Shown here: positions 49,441-60,998 of the stretch, one piece after another | Layout: each line of letters opens with the position of its first letter | Numbering within the stretch: position 1 is the first letter of the stretch | Assembly: GCF_000283155.1 (NCBI RefSeq) | Contig: NW_004454163.1 | Span: 27,652,165-27,716,164 of the forward strand | DNA: 64,000 nt | Origin: Ceratotherium simum simum | Taxonomy: Eukaryota > Chordata > Mammalia > Perissodactyla > Rhinocerotidae | Direction: 5' to 3' | Notes under the pieces: generated by a model | What the model was told of the DNA's origin: nothing | Database searches by the model: none | The model's input: only the letters and a program-made list of their open reading frames with translations | Program-made: the position numbers and the translations under genes

Positions 49441-49631
49441 ACTTGCAGGAAGCTCACTTTTATTGGTTTGGCCACACAGCTCAGTGACCACATTTCTTGT
49501 TGTCTTTCCTATCCTTCTGCTCTGTCATCACTTTGGGGTCTACACTCCCACACCTGCTTGTTTCCCTGCTATGTTTTTAATATTGGACCACAACATAGAG
49601 TGGTGAATTTATTTAGTGAATATGTGATCCT

Positions 49632-49661
49632 TATCTATCTATCTATCTATATATATATATG
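49632..49661. repeat. (ATCT)n(AT)n microsatellite
   Basis: About five TATC units followed by an AT run. Confidence 0.93.
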
Positions 49662-50188
49662 GAGATAGAGATATTTCTGTATATCCATATATCCTTTTCA
49701 GTTTCTTTATTCTGGGGACTTACTCTTTTTGGCCTTATCATGTATGTTCTAGAATAATGATTTCATGTCTCTTGTCTGAATATCTTGTCTTGTCCTGTCA
49801 TTTTCCTGGAGAAGGGCTCCTGGAAGCTAAAACTTGTGGTTTATGCCCTTTATGTAGGCCCTTGGTATATGTGTATATAATTTAAAGATGACCAGGATGA
49901 CCAGGACACACAATAGACACTCTATTGGAAGGAGACACTGAAGCCATATTACGTTTCTTTGGTCCTATTAGGCACTTGCTTGGTTATTTCTGCAGGTCTT
50001 TTGCCATGACCCGCTGTGTTCTCTGACTTCTACCATTTTGGGATCCTGTCTCTCCATAAATTCTCATACCTTCCCTGAGCACATAGCTACTTCTTCTCTC
50101 CAGGCCCGCAGCTTCCCCAACCACGTCTAACCACGTCTCACAAGCCAATTAGCATCTTTGGCTCGGATTAGAACACCCACTTGGAGAG

Positions 50189-50644
50189 TGTTGTGGATTG
50201 AGTTGTGTCCTCCGAAAAGATGCTATGTTGAAACTCTAACCCCCGGTACCTGTGGATGTGACCTTGTTTAGAAACAGGGTCTTTGTAGATGTAGTCAAAT
50301 TAAAATGAAGTCATACTGGATTAGGGAGGGCCCTAATCCACTGACTGGTGTCCTTATAAGAGGGAAATTTAGACACACATAGAGACACACAGGAAGGATG
50401 CCATAAAAATACAGAGGCAGAAATTGGAATGATGCATCTACAAGCCAAGGAAAGCCAAGGATCGCTGCCAACCACCAGAGGTTAGGAGACAGGCATGGAA
50501 CAGCTTCTCCTTCACAGCTTTCAGAAGCAACCAAGCCTCGATTTAGGACATCTGGTCTCCAGAACTATGAGACAATAAGTTTCTCTTGTTTTAAGCCACC
50601 CGGTGTGTGGAAATTTGTTAAGACAGCACTAGGAAACAAATACA
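50189..50644 (+). mobile_element. Solo LTR, MaLR-type, plus
   Basis: It starts TGTTGTGGATTGAGTTGTG and ends ...AACAAATACA. Internal text includes 'cttgtttagaaacagggtct', 'gggagggccctaatccactg', 'gatgcatctacaagccaagg' and 'taagccacccggtgtgtgg'. It is a different subfamily from the 48291 copy and somewhat longer (456 bp). Confidence 0.85.
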
Positions 50645-51596
50645 GGCAGCTATGGCCTCTCAAACACACCCTCTGGAATAAAAAAGCATGTGTTTATCGT
50701 CTGAGATGCAAAAGAAAAAAAAAACCCAAACAAACAAATTCACAAAAAAACAAGCAGTCTCAGGTAGATCCTGGAACTCATTTTCTGTGAGATGTACCAG
50801 ACCCACCTATGGCCGTTTCTTAAAGTCCAACCAGACCCACCTGGAACACTGTCTGCAGCACAGGCTTTACAGGGGAAGCTGTTTATGTCGAATTAAAACT
50901 GTGCTCAGCATATTGAAGACCCCGTGGTTTCACATGATTTCTGCATTTTCCTGCACTTTATTCCTCCGGGACAGACGGAATGAGGGGAGGGAGTGGGGAG
51001 GCCCCTGCTCCCCAGTCAGCCTGCAGGGCTTTTCATTTCCTGTTTTCCCTAATCTCATAACATCCTTGAACTCTTCCCCAAGCAGCTAATTCTGTTAGAA
51101 AACTTGCTTAACCCTTCAAGTCTCTTCTCCCTGGTCCTGATGCCACGTCCCTCAGCCCACCTTGGTGGCCAGGTTGCTGAGCGTCCTGCTCTGATCTCTT
51201 ACCCCCTTTGGCTTCATCGTTTATCTCTTGGAATGATTATTTCGTGTCTCTTGTCTGTGTGTCTCATCTTCTCTCAGCTGAGTTTTATACCCCTGTAATA
51301 GGAGGCAATCATAGGTAGACACCCGCTGGGCTGGCCAGTCACTGGCCCCAGCCGAGCCTTTTTCCTCCGGTCATCAGTGGACGACTGACCATCTACTTGC
51401 TTTGCATTCTCTGAACGTTGCCTCTTTTCCCATCTGGCTGTCACTCTGGAGGGCACTTTACTCAAGGCCAGCCTCTCCGCTGATGCTGTAGCTAGGGACA
51501 GAAAAGATGCTGAAACCAAGAAAATCTTGTAATAGAGAAAGGGTGACACAGTGGGCTCCACTGAAATTTCTGGGTTAACTGGATTTCAGAGAGCCA

Positions 51597-52200
51597 TGCT
51601 GTGGTAGGTTGAAACCACCCCCCACCCCCNNNNNNNNNNNNNNNNNNNNNNNNNNNNNNNNNNNNNNNNNNNNNNNNNNNNNNNNNNNNNNNNNNNNNNN
51701 NNNNNNNNNNNNNNNNNNNNNNNNNNNNNCCCACCCCCAGCCAAAAGATATCCACATTCTAATTCCTGGGACCTGTGAATGTTCATATGGAAACAAGATC
51801 GTTGCAGATGTGATTACGTTAAAGATCTTGAGATGGGGAAGTTATCCTGGATTATCTGGGTGAGCCCTAAATGCGATCACATGTATCCTTAGAAGAGGGA
51901 TGCAGAGGAAGATTTGACACGCACACAGGTGAGAAGGTGGCCTGAACACAGAGGCAGAGAGCCGAGTGATGTAGCTGTAAACCAAGGGGTGCCGGCAGCC
52001 GCCAGAAGCCGGAAGGGACAAAGAACCAATTCTATCCTGGAGCCTCCAGAAGGAACGCAGCCCTGCTGACATCTTGATTTGAGCCCAGTGAGACTGATTT
52101 TGGACTTCTGGCCTCCTGAACTGCGAGAGAATACATTTCTGTGGTATTAAGCCACCAAGTTTGTGGAAATTTATTATAGCAATCACAGGAAACGAATACA
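51597..52200 (+). mobile_element. MaLR-type LTR, plus, containing an assembly gap
   Basis: It starts TGCTGTGGTAGGTTGAA, is broken by N at 51630-51729, resumes at 'agccaaaagatatccacatt' and ends 'aagccaccaagtttgtgg...gaatacat'. Known length excluding N is 504 bp. The gap falls in a C-rich run. Confidence 0.82.
51630..51729. other. Assembly gap, exactly 100 N
   Basis: One hundred N between two C-rich ends (CACCCCC on the left and CCCACCCCCAG on the right). The real content is probably a C-rich low-complexity run of unknown length. Confidence 0.98.
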
Positions 52201-52426
52201 TGTGCTATTCTTATTCTCCAAGTCCAAGATTAGTAATTAACCAGACACAAAGAGGACTGCCAAGAGGGGTTGGCGATGAGGCTGCTTCAGGAACTTGGAT
52301 GTCAAATTGATAGCACATTCAGATCTCTTTCTCACCACAAGGAGATCCCTGGCAACAGATGGTCAGCATTTTATGTGCATGCCCCGTATCATCAACTATG
52401 GGGCAAGGACTATTCAATTCTAGTTT

Positions 52427-52707
52427 CGTTTGTTGGTTTTTTAAAGACAATTTTTTTTTTTTTTTTTTGGCATGGAAGGATTTGCTCTGAGCTAACATCT
52501 GTGCCAATCTTTCCTATTTTTTTTTTTTTCTTCTCTCCAAAGCCCTAAACATAGTTGTATATCCTAGTTGTAAGTCCTTCTATGTGAGCCACCGCCACAG
52601 CATGGCAACTGACAGACGGGTGGTGTGGTTCCATGACCAGGAAGTGAACACAGGCCGCCGAAGTGGAGAGCGCGGAATTTTAACCACTAGGCAATCAGGG
52701 CTGGCTC
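52427..52707 (-). mobile_element. ERE SINE, old and diverged
   Basis: A minus-oriented ERE with many substitutions: a T-run at 52450-52467, 'gctctgagctaacatctgtg', a second T-run at 52518-52529, 'agtgaacacaggccgccga' and 'ggcaatcagggctggct' at the head. A 13-bp target duplication TCAATTCTAGTTT is still exact (52414-52426 and 52708-52720). Confidence 0.88.
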
Positions 52708-54049
52708 TCAATTCTAGTTTTTAAAAATCTCCAGTGTAACACAGTGAGCTGGTAGATGCTAATAAATATTTGCTGTTAATGCTGAAGATGATCATTACTT
52801 TCAGGATTTGTTTGTGGCTTAGCATTCTAGAAGCTTCCGCTGCCTTCAACTTCACAGTATAAGTGCGTCCGTATTTTAAAATTTAAGACCATTGACAAAG
52901 GTCTTTCTTTCCTCCATTCAAACCCAGAAATTAATCAACTCTGCATCTTGATATCCACATATCATTGCTACAATGTGATAAAGAAAAAATTAGCCCAGCA
53001 GAATTGAAATGAGTTATTGGAAATGAAATCTTTTGGAAATGAAAACTTGGAACAACCACTATGTGATTTTGCAGTAGCAGGTGGGATTAATCATTAGTTT
53101 ATTCTATTTCTCCCTCCCAGGCAAGCACAGTATATTTTGATTTGGATGTGCCCATAGCCTGGCATCTCACATTCTTGACAGAAACCAATTAAGGATGAGA
53201 CAGGAAAGGGGCAACTTGTCCATTTGAGTTTATAATCAGAAAGGAAGCAAATGCAATTTGCAAATTTGAATAGCACATAACTTCAGCTAGAAAACCATAC
53301 ATCCAATCAGTTTAGAGAGCAAAACACCAATTGGAAAGAAAACTAGAATTTAATCTTCTCAAGTGAAGAAATGGGCATCCTTCTACATTTGTCCTACAGA
53401 GTTTTACCTAAGGGTGAAGACAACCTCAGTATTGATGCCTCTCTCGTTTTTGTCTCTTTCTGCTCTGGTAGTTCCACATCCTTAAACTACAGGCTACAGA
53501 GTTTGGGATACTCAGTTAGTGGTGGAGAAGGGAATTTGGAAATTATTTAGTCTATTTATAATAAATATGTCCAGTTTTTGTAATTGTTGTTATTTTTCTT
53601 GACACAGGGAGGACCTCAAAATACATTCATGGAGCTGGATTTGGGGCATTTGAACTCAATTTCTTCAAAGTTTAATTCAGTTCAGCAAATGTTTATTGAT
53701 CTCCTCCTCTGAGATGTCTATTAATGAAGACACGGCCCCTCCCTCTCGTGGGAGACAGACAGCTGGACAATTACGTGCCTTTTAGTGTGATACACTAAGC
53801 AAGAGTCTGGAATGTTTCCTGGGGGAGACCGTCCTTTAGCCGAGGCTCAAAGGATGATTCACCACTCGCCAGGCAGACAGGAAGGAGGGACATTCCAGGC
53901 AGAAAGACAGAAACGTGGGGGCCTGGGGCACTCTGTACAATGGAGCAGAGGAAATCAGTGTGGGCGTGGGAGGATGAGACTGCAGAGGCAGGTCTGGTCA
54001 CGAAGGGACTTGTAAACCAAGCTCAGGAGTCTGGACTGAATCCTAAGGG

Positions 54050-54226
54050 TGGGAGCAATCACGCCTGGCTGTACATTAGAATCACCCGGGAAATTTGAAA
54101 AGCAATTAATGCCCAAGCCCACCCCTGACCAGTTAAGTCACTCTTTGTGAGGGTGGAGCCTGGACATTAGTATTTTTTTAAATGCCCCGGGTGATACTAA
54201 TGTCTGCCCAGCACTGAGAATCACAG
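54050..54226 (-). mobile_element. MER5-like hAT fragment
   Basis: It contains 'ctgtacattagaatcacc', 'cccaagcccacccctgacc' and 'cagcactgagaatcac', text typical of MER5 in reverse. It ends beside the next hAT element. Confidence 0.6.
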
Positions 54227-54234
54227 CTGTAGAT

Positions 54235-54440
54235 AAGAGGTCTGCAAAGTTTTCCTCTAAAGGGCCCGATAGTAAGTATGTTTGGTTTTGTGGGTTGTAC
54301 AACTTCAGCTTCTGTTGCAAGTACTCAATCCTGCCTGTATGGAGAGAGCAGCATTGACAATACGTAAACAAAGGAGATGGCTCTATTCCAATAAAACTTA
54401 ACTTACAAAAACAAGCAGGGCCATGGTTTGCCAGCTCCTA
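54235..54440 (+). mobile_element. hAT-type MITE, plus, with 8-bp target duplication
   Basis: The same family as the element at 17954, opposite orientation: 'ctctaaagggcccgatagta', 'tctgttgcaagtactcaatc' and 'ccaataaaacttaacttac'. The flanks CTGTAGAT and CTCTAGAT match at seven of eight positions. The terminal repeats are eroded. Confidence 0.8.
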
Positions 54441-54559
54441 CTCTAGATGATCGAATGCCATTGAAGAATTTAAAAAATATACTAATTTCAAAATTCTGTT
54501 TATATTTTATCGTTTATATATTATATTTATTAAATAATATATGAATCTATTCTCATTGT

Positions 54560-55110
54560 AAAGGAATTGAAACAGTACGGACAAAGCTCAAGTCTTTATT
54601 GTTCTTTCATTCAATTCTCAGTTCTCTTCCTGGATAACAGCTATTATCAATGGGTGTATATCCTTCTAGACTTTCCAGAACTTTCTCCTTGCATTTTTGT
54701 GCGTATATGTCTACTAGAGAGATATTGTTTTGTTTTGTAAAATTGAAAAATATATTTATTGCTCTTAAATTTGTTCTTTTTTTATGTAATAATATATCTT
54801 GGAGCGTTTTCCACAGCAGCACATATAGATCTCCCTCTTTTTAGTTGTTGCATAGCATTTTAAAATATGAAAGTACCATAGCTCATTAAACCTTTCCCTG
54901 ACAGAGGTTGAACTATTTGAAATTGCTGACATTAAATTACTTTTGTCCCATAAAATGGAATTTTTATGTGGTTCAACCTAATAGTTTGTGTCCAGTCTTT
55001 TGCCTTAACAAGAATTACTGCCCCAAGCATCTTGCAATATGTGTTCATATGTGTTTCCCTGGGGCAGATTCTGAGCTATTGAATTGTAGAGTCACTGGGG
55101 ATATCAGTTA
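54560..55110 (-). repeat. Old L1-derived fragment, probably minus
   Basis: Reverse L1 3' wording: 'atccttctagactttccaga', 'ttagttgttgcatagcatt', 'attgaattgtagagtcact'. ORFs of 60-70 codons here are chance frames. Confidence 0.5.
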
Positions 55111-55544
55111 GGAAGGAGTCTTTAGTTAAACCACAGACACTAGCTCTAGTAAAAAAGGGAGTTTATCAGCAGACTATGGGGCAGCTCACGGGGTGGAGAG
55201 GAAGGCCAAAGACCTGCTAGGCTCAGAACTGGTCTCTGGACAAGTCAGGTGCAGACAGACTCCACAGTGGTGCCCATTCTACATCCTCTCAGGTGAAGAC
55301 CAGCGTCTGGGCCTTAACTCACTCCACGCTAGTCCTGGGAGAGGGTTGACCTCATGTCACGGGGATCAGGAGGGTAACGTGGGAGTAGTCTCCAGAGACC
55401 CTGTCAGCTTCTGTAATGAGAGGACAGAGCACCTGATTTTTGTGAAGACTGCATGCAGTGGGGAGTGGTAATTCTCCAGAAGAAAATCTAGTTGCTGCTA
55501 GGAGGGAGAATAGCTTCCAGGAAGCCAAACCGAGAGAGCTATTT

Positions 55545-55860
55545 CTTCATATTCTTACCAACACTTAATTGTATCAACTTGCTAAATTTTTACCAATCAG
55601 GTGGGTAGAAAAAAGTGCTGTCTAATTGTGGTTTACTGGTGAGACTTGATTATTTCTCATATTAATTGATACTTGGATTTCCTTCCCCAATAGCTGCTTG
55701 TTCATATCCTTTGCAGATTTTAAATCAATTTCTTTGACTTTTAAAAAATTATTGATTTATAGGAGTTCTTTATATGATCTGAATATAATTCCTTATCCAA
55801 GTTATCAATATGATAAATAAATCCTCTCCTTTAGGAGTTACCTTTTAACTTTTTCATGGT
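55545..55860 (-). repeat. Old L1-derived fragment, minus
   Basis: It continues the L1-like text: 'ttcttaccaacacttaattg', 'ttcatatcctttgcagattt' and 'ataggagttctttatatgat'. It may be part of the same element as 54560-55110, interrupted by about 430 bp of unassigned sequence. Confidence 0.55.
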
Positions 55861-56624
55861 GCCTGGGAAGAGTTTTAAGGAGGGGAGGGACATGGTCGGT
55901 GATGATTCAGATAGTTTAGCTTAAAAGATGATTGCTGACTACAAATGACCGAGTAGATGCCAGCTCTAAGGTGCTGAGCATGGTCGGAGACAAGGAGAGT
56001 CACACCCATGAGAGGGAAAAAGGAGGGGTCAGTTATTCTCATTACACAATAACCTGGGATACTTAGAACCATTTAAAAGAGGCCAGTGATAACAGACACC
56101 CACGGGCTGAGCCCCAGCAGCAGAACCGGCCAGAAGAGGCGAGGGCTCACACTGAAAGTCAGGTTACCCCAAGATGCTCAGCAAGGACCGTCCGCCCAAT
56201 TACGGCCAGGAGGTTTGCAAAATAACATATTACTTTAAAAAAAAAGAAAAAAGGAAACGTGAACAAAATGCAGGTCCTTCAACTTGATTTCTAAATTAAA
56301 TCTCAGGAACCCAATTATTAGTAAAGACAAAGACAGAAATGCAAGAACAGCTGTCTAATCTCCGAGCTGTATTTGGGGTCTTCTCTCCACTCACTCTAAA
56401 GAATATCGTTATCTTTAGTTACAGAGAAGAACCTATATACCAAACTGACCAATAAAAACAGGGTCATTTTGTATATTTTAGAGGGCTTATGGGTTCAGAT
56501 GAAAATGGGTTTGAACACACAGCTTTGATCCTTACCAGCTAGTTTGAATACCCTGCTCTGATTTTGCTAGCAATTAAAAAGAGGTAGATTTATAATGTTG
56601 TGTATATTACTTATCTCTGTATTT

Positions 56625-56845
56625 TAGTTTTCGCACTTGTCCTACCACTTACTAATGATGTGACCCTGGGCTAGTGACTTGACCTCCCTGTGCCTCAGTT
56701 TATGAATCTGTAAAATGGGGATTATAATGGTTGCTCATAATCTCATAGGGTTGTGTGAGGGTTAAATGAGACAATGGATAGAAAGCTCTCAAACCAGTGC
56801 CTGGCACAAAATAGGCTCCATATGTTAGCTATTGTTGTCATGATG
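56625..56845 (+). repeat. MIR SINE, plus orientation, well preserved
   Basis: Almost the whole MIR is readable: 'gtgaccctgggctagtgact', 'tgtgcctcagtttatgaatc', 'aaatggggattataatggtt', 'agggttgtgtgagggtta' and 'ccagtgcctggcacaaaat'. Confidence 0.88.
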
Positions 56846-57204
56846 TGTGGCTCTGGCTGAGCTCTGGCAGAATAGATCTTGCAATGTAATTTTAAGGGAA
56901 AGCGATCAACTGGACCATATAAATCAAGCTTAAAAGAAACTCCAACTGTACTATTTTACTATGTTCTTGAAGCTAATTCTCCTTCATAATTTTAAAGACA
57001 TTTAAGTTTGGGTGAAATAAGTCAAGAAAATGACTACTTGGATCCCACGAGAAGGGAATTGCTGCTAAGGTGGTGAATTAGCAAGGGCTACTGGCTCCCT
57101 TTTAAAATAATCCTGGAGACATTAAAGAAAGCAGAGAGAAGCATCGATTGAGAAACTGATGTAAAAACTGTGAGAAGCCTCTGGGATCCTGAAGGTGGTC
57201 ACGT

Positions 57205-57247
57205 GGTGTCTGTGTCTGTGTGTGTCTGTGTGCGTCTGTGTGTGTAT
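57205..57247. repeat. (TG)n-rich microsatellite with TC interruptions
   Basis: Alternating TGTC and TG units over about 43 bp. Confidence 0.9.
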
Positions 57248-57260
57248 GCAACTGCCTGCA

Positions 57261-57446
57261 CAGCGGTTCTCAAAGTGAGGCCCTGCACCAGCAGCATTGG
57301 CATCGCCTGAGAACTTGATAAAATGCAAATCCTCAAGCCCACCCCAGACTGACTGAATCAGAAATTCTGGGGATGGAGCCCAGTGATCTGTGTTTTAACA
57401 AGCCCTCCAGGTGATTCCGAAGCAAGCTAACCTTTGAAAACTACAG
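57261..57446 (+). mobile_element. MER5A-type hAT MITE, plus
   Basis: Terminal inverted repeats CAGCGGTTCTCAAAG and CTTTGAAAACTACAG are visible. The interior reads 'cagcagcattggcatcgcc', 'actgaatcagaaattctgg' and 'ttaacaagccctccaggtga', the standard MER5A text. Confidence 0.92.
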
Positions 57447-57849
57447 GCCATGGCAGCCTCCATCGGAGGCATTAATGTCAGGGCAGAGCTCCCTCACACT
57501 CCATCTGCCAGGCACTGAGGGCTGACCAGTGTTCCTGAGGTTTCATTCTTCTGCCCTCCGCCCTCAGGGCTGGCAGATCAACGACTCTGGAGAATATATC
57601 TTCTCAGTGCTGCTGCATTCAGATAATCTGAGGGAAAATCCCAGACTGAAGGAGTTGCGGGTAGAGCAGCAAATGAGATTGCCAATGGGTCCGTGGTACA
57701 CTCTTCTCCATACTCCTTTAATTCCTGAGGAGGCACACAACTGGAGTGTGGGCCTCTATGCTCCCCCTAATGCACAATACCCAACAAAGGGAACAAGAGT
57801 GCACAGGCCAAAATACCTAAATCCTTGGGGAGGAGTAAACACATAGAAT

Positions 57850-60300
57850 AATGACAATGAATTGAACAAATATGTATATTACATGAAGCTGAATTATTGG
57901 AACAGATAGTCATCAAAGAATTAAAATAAGCACAATAAGTATAATCAAAGAGATAAAGGAGAATATTGGTAATACAAAGTATGAAAGAGAAATCATAAAA
58001 AATAGTCAAGAGGGACTATTAGATAGTAAAGATAGTACAGCTGAAATAAAAAACACAATAGATAGGATAAATAGCAAGATGGATAGAGGACAAGAAAGAT
58101 GAGTGAGCTGGAAGATCAGTTTGAGAGATCTCTCAAAATATAGCAGGAAAGGATAAAGAGATGGAAAAGAAAAAAGAAAACCTAAGAGCTTTTGAGGCTA
58201 GAAATGCCAACAGTTGGATAATAGGAATCAGAAGGAGACATATAACAAAACAAATAGAGGAAGGAAATATTTAACAAATAATATCAATATTTTCTTCAGA
58301 ATGAAAGGAGGATAAAAGATGTCAGATTGAAATGGTTTACAGAATGCTAAATCAAATTGATAAAGAAAATTTACATCTGAGTGTATGTCAAGACAGAGCT
58401 AAAATTAAAAATATTAAAAACAATGAGGAAATTGTAAAAACTTCCAGAAAGAAAGACAATCGGATAGATATCAGACTTCAAAATGGCAAAAGGAGAGCTA
58501 AAAGAGAAATCCTATATATATGAAAACTAAATAACATATTAATAGATAACCCTTGTGTTAAAAAACAAAACGATAGTGGAAAGTTGAAAACAAACTCACA
58601 AAATACTTAGAACTGAACGACCATGAAAACACCAGCAATCAACATTACAAATTTTAAAAGTGTGAAAGCTGCCCAACTCATTTTATAAATGTGATTAAAA
58701 CTTTGATTCCAAAACTAGAAAAGAAAAAGTGGTACAAGGATTAGAGAGGAAGAAATAAGATTGCAGAGCTAATAAGATAGTTCAGCAGATTCACCAGATA
58801 CCAGAACAAATTACAAAAATCAATAGTATTTTTCCACACCAGCAATAATCAATTGGAAAATATAATTGAAAATAAAACACCAAGGAATATAGCCAACGAG
58901 CCACTATATACGAATTGTTTATGCAATCTGTTTTAAGATTACCAAGGAAAAATGTAAAATTATAAGTAAGACCACAAAAGAAGTTTTGAGTAAATTGCAT
59001 GACATCCAATGATGGCTTAATACAAAAATGATGTCAATTCCCCCCCATAATCTATAAATTTGAAGCAATTTTAATCAATATTCCAGCTGGATATTTTGAG
59101 GAGCTCAATAAATTTTTCTGAATTTTTATGAAATTTTCTGAATATAAATTTTCTGAAGTTTGGTTCACAAAAGACTCAACTTTGAAAAGAAGACTGAAGG
59201 CAGAATACTCAATATACTACAAATCCATAATAATAAAAACCATATGGTTCTGATATTAGAATCAGGACTGGCTTCATAGCAGTGCGAACTTTGCAGTCAC
59301 ATACGGCCCCACACTTAAAAGGATCCCATGCCTGCTTTAAGTGTAATTTGCTGTCACCATCTTGAAATTCTTAATAATTTTTAAACAAAAGGCTCTGCAT
59401 TTTCAGTTTGCATCAGCCCTGCAAATTATGCAGCCAGTCTTGACTAGAACAAAGATTTGTTCGAAGACTAGAACAAAAATCGCAGGCTCAAAAGAATGGA
59501 TTTCTGTCCAACGAAGGACACCATAGATAAACCACTGGCAGATAACTGACTGAGAGTAAATATTTTCAGTGACTCAGGTAAACAAGGACCAATACATAAA
59601 ATAATAAGAAGCTCTTGCAAATCAAAAACAGAAAATCCATTTAAAAATGGGCAAAGGATAGAAACAGGTCCTTTACAGAACAGAAAACTTAAATGGCTGA
59701 CTGACAAACAAAAATATCCTGACTTATTTGTAATTAGAGAAATGAAAATTAAAACAAGAATTGGTTATCATTTTAGATCCATTCACCACCCAAAATGAGA
59801 AAGCTGGACAATGCAAAGAAGAGCTAGGAATCGGCATTCCTGGGGAGTGTAGATTGGGACCGTCGCTCTGGAGCAGATTCTGGTGGGATTTATGCAGTAT
59901 TTGTGAACCTTATGATCCAGCAATCCCACTCGAAGCTGGATATCTCTGAGCAGCATCCTCATGTAGGTCTATACGGGGACATGTATGAGGAGTCCGTCTC
60001 CACATGTTTTTGTGGGTTAAGCCATCTATGTGTCCATCATGGGGGGAATAGCTAAGTCTAAGATGGCGATCAATTATTATACTGCAGTTAAAAGCTCTGG
60101 ATTAGATGACCACAGTCACACCATACATAGTATAAATGTAGCACCAGGTGACATATGTAGAAGCAGGAGATCTGAAGCACAAAGTCATTTATATAAATTA
60201 CAGATACATTTACACAAAACAAGAACACCTACAAATGAAAGGATTCACATCAAACATACAGGGGTGGGAGGGAATTAGGAGAAGGGAGAGATGAAGAAAG
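57850..60300 (+). repeat. Degenerate L1 (ORF2 to 3' end), plus
   Basis: A 2.4-kb AT-rich block with L1 ORF2-derived phrases. Examples are a 'gatgtcaattcccccccata' and 'ttaatcaatattccagctgg' pair near 59030-59085, 'aatgggcaaaggatagaaac' (59646-59665), 'gagaaatgaaaattaaaac' (59737-59755) and 'tgatccagcaatcccactcg' (59911-59930). Frames are broken throughout. A hAT element sits inside at 59263-59442. Assignment to a subfamily is not attempted. Confidence 0.78.
59263..59442. mobile_element. hAT-type MITE inserted in the L1
   Basis: Terminal inverted repeats CAGGACTGGC and GCCAGTCTTG match at nine of ten positions. The flanks ATTAGAAT (59255-59262) and ACTAGAAC (59443-59450) match at six of eight, fitting an aged 8-bp hAT target duplication. 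Its interior ('acttaaaaggatcccatgcc', 'cctgcaaattatgcagccag') does not resemble L1. Confidence 0.82.
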
Positions 60301-60858
60301 ATGGAAGGAAATGAATTATTTAAAATGAAGGAAAGAAGGACATACCTAAGCACAAACAAACACAAGAAGAGTTTTGCAAGACCAGGGCTCAGAGTGCCAT
60401 TAATTGTGGAACTCGATTGCTGCACTCCTCTGCTCCTAAGGTTAAGAAAAAATTAACTCTCTCCAAAATAACATCCCACAAAATTGGATAAAAATGTTAA
60501 AGACAAGTATTTTCTCTTGGCTGTATGGGAGGAGAAAGAAAAGCTACCAACTTTTGGTTACATTTTTTTACTCTCCCAAAGCATTTATTTTTTTAAAAGA
60601 ATTCAAACTCTTCATCTTTTTCAGCAACAGACCATGTAACCAACATGATAACATACATCCTGTTCTCCCTGGAGGAAGAGAGGGGCTGTGGATGCAAAAT
60701 GCAGGCTCCAAGAGTGGCATCTGAATATATCTGTTTCTCTTCTTTATTTGGTCACTTAAGTTTAATAGGTTTAGAAGGTGGAGCCAAGTGCCTATAAATT
60801 CATTTGAAAGTGACACAAGGAAGCTAACCTTGCCCACTTCTTTTGCTTTGAAACTCAG

Positions 60859-60998
60859 TGTATGACTCCGTCGGGAAGCTTGGGAGCAATGTTCTTAACG
60901 GAAATGTGGACAGGCTGGGATCTTACAGTGAATGCCTCTCCACCCACGCCCCCTCGGGGAGCTTCTGGGGGCAGTACTGCAAGCTTCACATCCTGGAG
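60859..60998 (+). CDS. OACYL: OACYL internal exon, NRF N-terminal domain
   Basis: This 140-bp exon follows TTTGAAACTCAG and ends before the strong donor GTGAGTG at 60999. The first two bases (TG) finish a split codon, then 46 codons read on. They start [20 protein letters not shown] and continue [20 protein letters not shown] to KLHILE. This is the NRF-type ectodomain seen before acyltransferase-3 membrane domains: a 'D..GK..S.VL.GN...LGSY.EC' pattern and paired cysteines. OACYL (O-acyltransferase like) is the gene after ZNF532 in the same orientation in other mammals. The protein is predicted to be a multi-pass membrane acyltransferase; its substrate is not known to me. The frame is open, both splice sites are canonical, and phase 0 joins to the next exon. 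Confidence 0.88.

Larger units (their letters stand above)
34071..60858. other. Intergenic or OACYL 5' region, repeat-dense
   Basis: About 26.8 kb between the ZNF532 3' end and the first supported OACYL exon. Repeats cover much of it and are listed individually. Segments without an assigned repeat (for example 38250-39500, 43080-45600, 46250-47050, 52720-54050, 55860-56620) show no exon or RNA gene I can support. The OACYL promoter and signal-peptide exon may be here or in one of these segments. Confidence 0.7.

Noticed and set aside
60571..60723. Candidate OACYL exon after TTTTTCAG near 60626
   Set aside because: The open frame (NRPCNQHDNIHP...) has no donor before its stop and no NRF-like pattern.
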